Both the position numbers and the translations under genes were made by a program. Under the pieces are notes generated by a model. The model made no database searches. It had not been told where the DNA came from and was given only the letters and a program-made list of their open reading frames with translations. A stretch of 64,000 nucleotides of DNA, from contig JOKI01000021.1 in the NCBI GenBank assembly GCA_000722615.1, positions 1-64,000 of the forward strand. Direction: 5' to 3'. The number at the start of each line of letters is the position of its first letter. Within the stretch, counting starts at the first letter, position 1. Source of the stretch: Pseudorhizobium pelagicum (GTDB taxonomy: Bacteria > Pseudomonadota > Alphaproteobacteria > Rhizobiales > Rhizobiaceae). Shown here one piece after another: positions 56,036 through 64,000 of this stretch.

Positions 56036-56503
56036 TTGCAAGTGCAGCAGCCAGACTCCATCGATCTTGCAATGATGCGGATCCTCCAGCAGGAGGGACG
56101 GATCTCCAACGCAGAGCTTGCCCAGCGGGTCGGGCTGTCGCAATCGGCCTGTTCGCGCCGCCTGGCGGCACTGGAGTCCGACCAGATCATCAGCGGCTAT
56201 CACGCGCGCCTTTCCAACAAGGCGCTCGACTACAAGATGATGGTCATCGTCCATATCTCCCTGTCGGGGCAGTTTGCCAAGACGCTCACCGAGTTCGAAG
56301 CGGCGGTGAAGCGCTGCCCCAACGTTCTCGTCTGTTACCTGATGTCCGGCGAATACGACTACATCCTGCGCGTGGCCGCCAAGGATCTGGAAGACTACGA
56401 GCGCATCCACCGCGACTGGCTCTCGGCGCTGCCGCATGTGGTCAAGATCAACTCGAGCTTTGCGCTGCGCGAGATCATCGACCGTCCGAACGTGGGGCTC
56501 TGA
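56036..56503 (+). CDS. Lrp/AsnC-family regulator (AldR-like)
   Basis: 155 residues from a TTG at 56036 (GGAG four bases upstream); a GTG at 56042 gives 153 and an upstream ATG at 55933 gives 190. The helix-turn-helix [20 protein letters not shown] and the RAM domain ([20 protein letters not shown]) are complete. It sits head-to-head with ald, which it probably activates in response to alanine. Confidence 0.88.
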   Translation: MQVQQPDSIDLAMMRILQQEGRISNAELAQRVGLSQSACSRRLAALESDQIISGYHARLSNKALDYKMMVIVHISLSGQFAKTLTEFEAAVKRCPNVLVCYLMSGEYDYILRVAAKDLEDYERIHRDWLSALPHVVKINSSFALREIIDRPNVGL

Positions 56504-56628
56504 GCACACCCTCACCGCCCGCAGGACCTACAACCGGGCGGCCCGAACATTTTTAGCGGTCGTCGTAGGCCTGTTTCAATTTTTGTCAGTTACCAATCGA
56601 GGCAGAAGAACAACAGCAGGTGTGATCC

Positions 56629-56967
56629 ATGCCGTCGCCGATCCTCAGCATGAAGGTGCGTTCCGCGCCACGTCGCAAAACGCGCGTTGCCGGCACGGTG
56701 AAATATTTCGGCCAGACCGCCGAGGGTCGGGTCGTCGACCTCTCCGCCGTCGGCCTGGCGCTTGATCTTGCGGGTCCTTTCCACGCTGCAAATGGCAGTC
56801 CGGTAAAAATCGAGAGCGAAGAACTCGGCGTTCTGGAAGGTGTCGTGAAGTGGTGCCACGCCGGTCGCCTCGGCATAGAGTTCCGCCCGAATTCGAACGC
56901 CGCCGCGCAGGTCTCCGCCTATTTTCGATTCTTCCATCGGGACATCAAACCGATCTTGGCCCGTTAG
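56629..56967 (+). CDS. PilZ-domain protein
   Basis: 112 residues. The c-di-GMP motifs are APRRKTRVAG (RxxxR type) and DLSAVGLAL (D/NxSxxG); a beta barrel follows. Nothing else is attached, so it is a single-domain receptor acting on a partner protein. Exopolysaccharide, motility and cellulose are common outputs in rhizobia. Confidence 0.86.
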   Translation: MPSPILSMKVRSAPRRKTRVAGTVKYFGQTAEGRVVDLSAVGLALDLAGPFHAANGSPVKIESEELGVLEGVVKWCHAGRLGIEFRPNSNAAAQVSAYFRFFHRDIKPILAR

Positions 56968-56972
56968 CCAGC

Positions 56973-57680
56973 TTACCTTTGTCCCGCCTCGATGCTGAAG
57001 TTGTAGGGCTGAACATCGCGTGCACCAAAGGATCTGGCGAGGTCGTTCCAGTAGCTCCTGTTCACTCCGACGTCCAATGTCACAGGTCCTTCTCCTGCCA
57101 CACGGGATGTGTCCAACTGCCTCAAATCCAATTCTGCCGGGTTCGTCGCTGGCCCCTTGAACAGAAGAACCTCAGTATCGTCAGGCACCACGAGCGCATT
57201 CGGCGAAGAGGGCACTAGCGGCTCGATCGCAATCGGCCTTCCGTCTGCCCCCAGGAAGGTAACGGAGCAATCCACGCACGCCTGCCCGGGGAAGCTGCCG
57301 TCCAGTTTCAGTTGGACATCTGGAGGTATCGCGCCAGACTGGGCGTGCGCCGTGCCGATAATCCGAAATTGAACTGCGTCGGCCACCTTCAACTGGCTCG
57401 GTTCTTGCTGCGCACCGCTCACATAGGTGAGAATGGATGCCGGTGCTCCAAGACCGATCAACAGAGCCTTCTGTGCGCTCTGGCTTTCGTAGACGGCAGC
57501 CATCAGCGCTCCGATCACGAAATAGATGATCATCGGCACGCTCGCCACGAGGATCGCGATCCAAATGTTCGGGGCGGTCATGAGCCATATGGCGATTATG
57601 CCGTTGTTCCATGCCTGCGACTTCTCCAGCAGGCTCGGCAGCAAGCCGCCAATCCCACCCACCAAGATGATCTTCCACAT
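56973..57680 (-). CDS. Hypothetical membrane protein
   Basis: 235 residues. The first 100 hold three hydrophobic segments (MWKIILVGGIGGLLP; NIWIAILVASVPMIIYFVIG; ALLIGLGAPASILTYVSG). The rest is a soluble domain with CVDC in FPGQACVDCSVTFLGADG. GGGGG lies before the ATG at 57680. I recognise no family. It ends five bases from the convergent PilZ gene. Confidence 0.65.
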   Translation of the reverse strand: MWKIILVGGIGGLLPSLLEKSQAWNNGIIAIWLMTAPNIWIAILVASVPMIIYFVIGALMAAVYESQSAQKALLIGLGAPASILTYVSGAQQEPSQLKVADAVQFRIIGTAHAQSGAIPPDVQLKLDGSFPGQACVDCSVTFLGADGRPIAIEPLVPSSPNALVVPDDTEVLLFKGPATNPAELDLRQLDTSRVAGEGPVTLDVGVNRSYWNDLARSFGARDVQPYNFSIEAGQR

Positions 57681-57846
57681 AACGACCCCCAGTTGCAGTT
57701 GACGCTCCACCTTACACAAGGTTGCATAAACCATCAACACACTCATTAGATGCGCTGCGATGTAGCGGAACTGTCACTTTCCCGGTGTACTTGGCTGTAA
57801 TTGCGCCTAATCTCGCCTTGGCAAACCGTCCCTACCGGAGTTCCCC

Positions 57847-59832
<1,986 letters not shown>

Positions 59833-59863
59833 GGCGAGCACCAGACGCCGCAGTTGCAATCCC

Positions 59864-59888
59864 AAGGCCGCCGTCAGGCGGCCTTTTT
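59864..59888. terminator. Bidirectional terminator between cpdB and DUF2087 genes
   Basis: AAGGCCGCC-GTCA-GGCGGCCTT plus T run. The DUF2087 stop codon (59874-59876) lies inside the loop. Confidence 0.88.
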
Positions 59889-60434
59889 CGTCGGGCCGGG
59901 CAGCTTCTGCAGAAGCAGTTTCAGCTCCGGCGGCGGTGCCTTCTCAAGGCGACGATAGTCGCTGCCGTCGCGGTTCCTGCGCATCAAGCCGAGATCGACG
60001 AGATCGCGGCGCAGGAGCGCTGCATCGCCGAAGAGATGGAGATCGTTCAGGAGATCGCCGATCTCACGCTCGGAGAAGCTGCGCTTCGGCGGGATGCGCG
60101 ACCACAGCAACCACAGGCAAAGCTCCTGCTGGGATCGCTTGCTCGGCCAGCGGATGATCCGGCCATCGGCATCGAAGACACGAAGGGTCCTGGCCACCCG
60201 CGTCTCGTCGGCCGGCGGCGGCGCGTCAGCAGTCATGGCCACGTCCGGGAGCGGATCTGTAATTCCGGCGCAGGATCGGAAGTGCTGGTAGTTTCGATAG
60301 CCGCCTGCCCTGCTCAACAGGTTGAGCATCTCGACATGGCTCGGGGCATGGTCAAGCCGGGCGATCTGGTCGCGCAGCGATTTGGCGAAGGCCGACAGGT
60401 CGGCGACTTCCATCGGGAAGATGGTTCTGGTCAT
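59874..60434 (-). CDS. DUF2087-domain protein
   Basis: 186 residues. An N-terminal helical part (SFAKSLRDQIARL-type repeats, SHVEMLNLLSRAGGYRNYQH) precedes the DUF2087 domain: RVFDADGRIIRWPSKRSQQE and FSEREIGDLLNDLHLFGDAA, ending RRDLVDLGLMRRNRDGSDYR. The family is thought to be a winged-helix regulatory domain, often fused to other regulators. The target is unknown. Confidence 0.85.
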   Translation of the reverse strand: MTRTIFPMEVADLSAFAKSLRDQIARLDHAPSHVEMLNLLSRAGGYRNYQHFRSCAGITDPLPDVAMTADAPPPADETRVARTLRVFDADGRIIRWPSKRSQQELCLWLLWSRIPPKRSFSEREIGDLLNDLHLFGDAALLRRDLVDLGLMRRNRDGSDYRRLEKAPPPELKLLLQKLPGPTKKAA

Positions 60435-60735
60435 CTCTTATCCTCGACGTGCCGGTCCATTTCAGGTGTCGATGGTCGCCGTCTTGTCGAGCAGGCACGG
60501 GATAAGTGCTGATGATCTCTTCTAATGCAGGTTTAGCTTCCCTTGCGGGACGGCGACGCCTCGGTGAACTGCTGACCGGTCAATGATTTGTAGCCGGACC
60601 ACTGCCGGCCGTCAATCTGCCGCCTGCAGCGGCGGCCACCCCAAGGTTTTCGTCACTCATAAATGGGAGTGAGTCCCTTAGGTAAAATTACGTTAGCCCT
60701 CCAATGTCGGATCTCGCCACAACAGGGGACGGGAA
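60435..60735. other. Promoter region of the chemoreceptor gene
   Basis: 300 bases between divergent genes. GGGGACGGGAA lies before the receptor start. No further gene, repeat or strong promoter match was seen. Confidence 0.4.
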
Positions 60736-62424
60736 ATGTTCGGGAACTACTCAGCAGGAAAGTCGCCCAGCGACGATATGGCAGCACTATCCCGCTCTCA
60801 GGCACTGATCTGGTTCAAGCCGGATGGAACGGTCCTCAAAGCCAACGAGAACTTCTGCAAGGCGCTCGGCTACGACAGCAAGGAGATCGTCGGCAAGCAT
60901 CACCGCGTCTTCTGCGAGGACGCCATCCGCAATTCCCCCGATTACACGCAGTTTTGGCAGGCCCTGTCCAAGGGGCAGTTCCAGCAAGGCCAGTTTCGAC
61001 GCCAGAGCAAGGATGGCAATGATGTCTGGATCGAAGCCAGCTATAATCCCGTCTACCATAGCGGCAAGGTCGTCGGCATCCTGAAGATTGCCTCCGACAT
61101 CACCACGACCAAGATCGCTGCGCTTCACGACGAGAACAGGCTGCGCGCCATCGACAAGTCGCAGGCGATCATCGAATTCGAGCCGGACGGCACCATCGTC
61201 CAGCTCAACGACAACTTTCTGCAGGCCATGGGCTATACCGCGACCGAGGTCGTGGGGCAGCATCATCGGATGTTCTGCGACAAGTCGTATGTCGCCTCCG
61301 CGGAGTATGCAAAATTCTGGGAGCGCCTGCGGGCGGGCGAATTCATCGCCGACAATTTCGTACGCGTCGGCAAGGGCGGACGCCAGGTCTGGATCCAGGC
61401 CGCCTATACGCCCGTGTTCAGCTCGCGCGGGGTGGTCTATCGCGTCGTCAAGGTCGCCACCGATATCACCGCCCGCATGGTCGCGGTGGAAACCATCGGC
61501 AAGGCGATCTCGGAGATGGCGCATGGCGACCTGACCATCTCGATCGACAAGCCGGTGGACGCGGCCCTGGAGCAGACCCGCGCCGACTTCAACATGGCAG
61601 CACGGGCGCTGGAGAAGGCGATGCTTGCCATCCGTGTCTCCGCCGAATCGTTGAATGCCAACGCCAATGTCGTCAACTCGGTGTCCGACGATATCGCCAA
61701 GAATGCCGAAAAGCAGGCGGCCTCCGTCGAGGAGACGGCATCGGCGCTGGAACAGATCACCACGACGGTCCGCGACTCCAGCCAGAGAGCGAACGAGGCC
61801 AGCCGGCTGGTGGCCGCCACCCGCAGCAGCGCGGAAACCTCCGGAAAGATCGTCCTGCAGGCCACGACAGCCATGCAGGAGATCGCCCAGTCCTCCCGCG
61901 AGATCGAGAACATCATCGGCGTCATCGACGGAATTGCGTTCCAGACCAACCTGCTGGCCCTCAACGCGGGTGTCGAGGCCGCTCGTGCCGGCGATGCCGG
62001 GAAAGGCTTCGCCGTCGTCGCGCAGGAGGTGCGCGAGCTGGCGCAGCGTTCCGCCAATGCCGCCAAGGAAATCAAGGGGCTGATCTCGTCGGCAGCACAG
62101 GCCGTGCAGCACGGCGTCTCCCTGGTCGACCAGACCGGGGATGCGCTCAAGCAGATCGTCCTGCAGGTGCAGGAGGTCGACGAGAACGTTCAGGCGATCT
62201 CGGTGGCATCCCGTGAACAGGCTCAGGGCATCGGCGAAATCAACAACTCGATCAGCGTGCTCGACCAGGGCACTCAGAAGAATGCGGTCACGGTCGAGGA
62301 GGCCAATGCCGTATCGCAGACGCTGGCCCAGGAGGCCCAGAGCCTCTATGCGCTGGTGGCGCAGTTCCAGGTTTCCGGGGAAGAGGTGGCCAACCAGCGC
62401 CAGACGTTCCGGCGAGCCGGATAG
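60736..62424 (+). CDS. Cytoplasmic methyl-accepting chemoreceptor with two PAS domains
   Basis: 562 residues and no transmembrane helix. PAS1 (about 18-125, [20 protein letters not shown]) and PAS2 (about 140-247, [19 protein letters not shown]) are close copies, each with a KHHRxFC or QHHRMFC motif. A HAMP-like linker leads to the signalling domain with its hairpin tip ([20 protein letters not shown] near 398-417). It should signal to CheA through CheW. The C-terminus lacks a CheR-binding pentapeptide. A soluble receptor with paired PAS domains probably senses redox or metabolic state. Confidence 0.93.
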   Translation: MFGNYSAGKSPSDDMAALSRSQALIWFKPDGTVLKANENFCKALGYDSKEIVGKHHRVFCEDAIRNSPDYTQFWQALSKGQFQQGQFRRQSKDGNDVWIEASYNPVYHSGKVVGILKIASDITTTKIAALHDENRLRAIDKSQAIIEFEPDGTIVQLNDNFLQAMGYTATEVVGQHHRMFCDKSYVASAEYAKFWERLRAGEFIADNFVRVGKGGRQVWIQAAYTPVFSSRGVVYRVVKVATDITARMVAVETIGKAISEMAHGDLTISIDKPVDAALEQTRADFNMAARALEKAMLAIRVSAESLNANANVVNSVSDDIAKNAEKQAASVEETASALEQITTTVRDSSQRANEASRLVAATRSSAETSGKIVLQATTAMQEIAQSSREIENIIGVIDGIAFQTNLLALNAGVEAARAGDAGKGFAVVAQEVRELAQRSANAAKEIKGLISSAAQAVQHGVSLVDQTGDALKQIVLQVQEVDENVQAISVASREQAQGIGEINNSISVLDQGTQKNAVTVEEANAVSQTLAQEAQSLYALVAQFQVSGEEVANQRQTFRRAG

Positions 62425-62475
62425 GCCGTTTGGCAATGTCGCACGATTGGGCAACCTGTCGCTTGCGACATCCTG

Positions 62476-63435
62476 TCAGCTCGCCAGATCCACGGTTCTG
62501 ACCCGTTCCGCAAACGGGCGATCTGCACCGGCGGCATGACAGTTCGACAGCGTCGCCCGAAAGGCATCGATCAGCCAGGTTCCCGCGGGGCCTGGCGGAT
62601 TGGATACCTTGCGAAGCGCATAGATCGGATATTCCCCCTGCTCGTAGGCATCGAGCTTCAACGCCACGAGCCGGCCGCTCTGCAAGTCCTCACGGACCAG
62701 CGAAGACGGCAGGCCGCCCCAGCCAAGACCGCCGCGAATGAGCTGATGTTTCGTGGCAATATCGCTGACCCGCCAGGTCTTGTAGGACAGGACGTTGAAA
62801 TTGCGGCCATCCGTCAGGCCGGACGCATCGGTGACCACCAGTTGCGTCTCCTCGCGGACGTCGGACAGGGTCAGCGGCCGGTCGATCCGTCCCAGGGGAT
62901 GCTCGGCGGCAGCGACGGGCACCATGTAGGAATGGCCGATCTTTTCCGCGACGATCGTGTCGTCCTGCTTCAGCAGTGCACCACCCAGTCCGATCCCGGC
63001 CCGGCCGGTGGCGACCATGTCCATGACCATGCCGAGTTCGCCAACGTTAAGGTTCAGGGCAACCGTCGGGAACCGCCTGCCGAACTCCCGCAACTCATCG
63101 ACCACGACCTCGGCCGGCACCATGACGCTGATGGCAAGCGAAAGCTCCGGCTCCAGCCCTTGCTTGAAGCTCTTGGCCCTCGCCCGCATGACCTGCAGGT
63201 CGGCGACGATGCGGCGCGCATCCGGCAGCATCGCGCTGCCCGCGTCGGTCAGCCTCGGCTGGCGCAGGCCGCTGCGTTCAAACAGCGGTGCCTCGAGCTG
63301 CGCCTCAAGGTTGGCGATCGTGTAGCTGATGACCGATTGCGCCCTGTTCAACGCGCGGGCGGCGGCCGAAAAACTGCCCGTCTCGGCGACGGCGAGAAAG
63401 ACCTGCAACTGGTCGAGGGTCGGATTGGCATCCAT
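62476..63435 (-). CDS. LysR-family transcriptional regulator
   Basis: 319 residues. The winged helix LDQLQVFLAVAETGSFSAAA, followed by RALNRAQSVISYTIANLEAQ, is clear; the effector domain follows (SLAISVMVPAEVVVDELREF). It is divergent from the azoreductase gene, the common arrangement of a LysR regulator and its target. The ATG at 63435 is chosen over one four codons upstream to match the family start. Confidence 0.9.
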   Translation of the reverse strand: MDANPTLDQLQVFLAVAETGSFSAAARALNRAQSVISYTIANLEAQLEAPLFERSGLRQPRLTDAGSAMLPDARRIVADLQVMRARAKSFKQGLEPELSLAISVMVPAEVVVDELREFGRRFPTVALNLNVGELGMVMDMVATGRAGIGLGGALLKQDDTIVAEKIGHSYMVPVAAAEHPLGRIDRPLTLSDVREETQLVVTDASGLTDGRNFNVLSYKTWRVSDIATKHQLIRGGLGWGGLPSSLVREDLQSGRLVALKLDAYEQGEYPIYALRKVSNPPGPAGTWLIDAFRATLSNCHAAGADRPFAERVRTVDLAS

Positions 63436-63580
63436 GCATCTATCCAATCAATCGATATGAACCTTCTAGATTATCCCGGTTAAATCGATGGGCGGCAAGA
63501 CTTATCTCATGGCTGACGGCGACCGATGCGTCGCCCACGACCTCCCAAGTCGACCACCGATCAAGCCAAGGAAGATTGCC

Positions 63581-64000
63581 ATGTCATCCATCCTTCTCGT
63601 TACCTCGAGCCCTCGCGACGATTCGCTCTCGACCAAGGTCGCCTCCGCCTTCGTCGACAAGCTGACCGCCCGCAAGCCGGAGACGGCTGTCGTCCATCGT
63701 GACCTCGGCAAGAAGCCGATCGCGCACCTCGACACCGTCACCACCTCCGCCATCCGCAAGCAGGCCGCCGACCGCAATCCGGAAGAGGCTGCCGCCGCCG
63801 CCGAATCCGACGAACTGGTCGCCGAACTGATGGCGGCCGATACGGTGGTGATCGCCACCGGCCTCATCAACTTCAACATCTATTCGACGCTGAAGTCCTG
63901 GATCGACAATGTCGCCCGCGCCGGCATGACCTTCCGCTACACCGCCGAAGGCCCAGAGGGTCTCGCCACCGGCAAGAAGGTCTATATCGTGCTCTCGGCC
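63581..64000 (+). CDS. azoR: FMN-dependent NADH-azoreductase (flavodoxin-like fold), 5' part
   Basis: 140 codons up to the window end. MSSILLVTSSPRDDSLSTKV (phosphate-binding loop) and the FMN-binding region LINFNIYSTLKSWIDNVARA followed by GMTFRY match AzoR/AcpD-type quinone and azo reductases. AAGGAAG lies before the ATG. It is likely controlled by the divergent LysR gene. The C-terminal third is outside the window. Confidence 0.9.
   Translation, partial: MSSILLVTSSPRDDSLSTKVASAFVDKLTARKPETAVVHRDLGKKPIAHLDTVTTSAIRKQAADRNPEEAAAAAESDELVAELMAADTVVIATGLINFNIYSTLKSWIDNVARAGMTFRYTAEGPEGLATGKKVYIVLSA

Noticed and set aside
63436..63580. ATCGAT repeats in the LysR-azoR gap as an operator
   Set aside because: Two ATCGAT copies flank the gap centre, but the hexamer is self-palindromic and common, and no clear T-N11-A box stood out.

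Overview
The window looks like chromosomal DNA of an alphaproteobacterium in the order Hyphomicrobiales, most likely family Rhizobiaceae. GC content is high. It carries rhizobial signature genes: exoR, exoD, popZ, two DUF1127 mini-proteins, and a dgt-like / argS / SPOR / nagZ / scpA / scpB / tatABC / serS / surE / pcm / nlpD block. No rRNA, CRISPR array or intact mobile element was seen.

Layout. 1-2440 is a decayed strip: the 3' end of a TetR gene, a membrane-protein remnant, the right end of an IS3-type element, a frameshifted LysR gene and a frameshifted OLD/AAA ATPase fragment. 2441-8445 is a self-contained uptake and catabolic module: a divergent GntR/FCD regulator and a six-gene operon (periplasmic binding protein, two permeases, ATPase, fumarylpyruvate-hydrolase-like enzyme, TauE/SafE exporter), with inverted repeats between them. 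8490-15016 holds icd, a GST, a repeat-rich PRC-barrel protein, tig, tRNA-Leu, a probable sRNA and two DUF1127 genes. 15155-19842 has trmFO, a membrane protein, a two-gene operon resembling complex I assembly factors NDUFAF6/NDUFAF3, yajC and a DUF815 ATPase. 19894-36160 is the long minus-strand cell-envelope and housekeeping block. 36290-44994 has erpA, xthA, exoR, a FadL-type porin, valS, popZ and a second pcm. 45225-50766 is a looser region between tRNA-Cys and tRNA-Asn and beyond, with hypothetical proteins, exoD, a 34-aa membrane protein, a PH-domain protein, a second probable sRNA and a Ser/Gly-rich secreted protein. 50902-64000 has the cysK-alaX-sseA-GNAT run, DUF1203, ald with a divergent Lrp-type regulator, PilZ, Tat-exported cpdB, DUF2087, a soluble PAS chemoreceptor, and a LysR/azoreductase pair cut by the window end.

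How parts fit together. The block from the SPOR protein (candidate FtsN) to the LysM/LytM protein (NlpD/DipM-like) groups division, peptidoglycan recycling, chromosome condensation and Tat export. The CpdB-type nucleotidase carries a twin-arginine signal that the TatABC proteins encoded here could serve. ExoR and ExoD both bear on exopolysaccharide. The most interesting non-coding items are two structured, CU-rich intergenic transcripts (about 14190-14313 and 50060-50178). Each has three hairpins showing CCUCC-type anti-Shine-Dalgarno loops and ends in a terminator, as in the rhizobial alpha-r14 (NfeR1) sRNA family. All family assignments come from reading the sequence; no database search was run.
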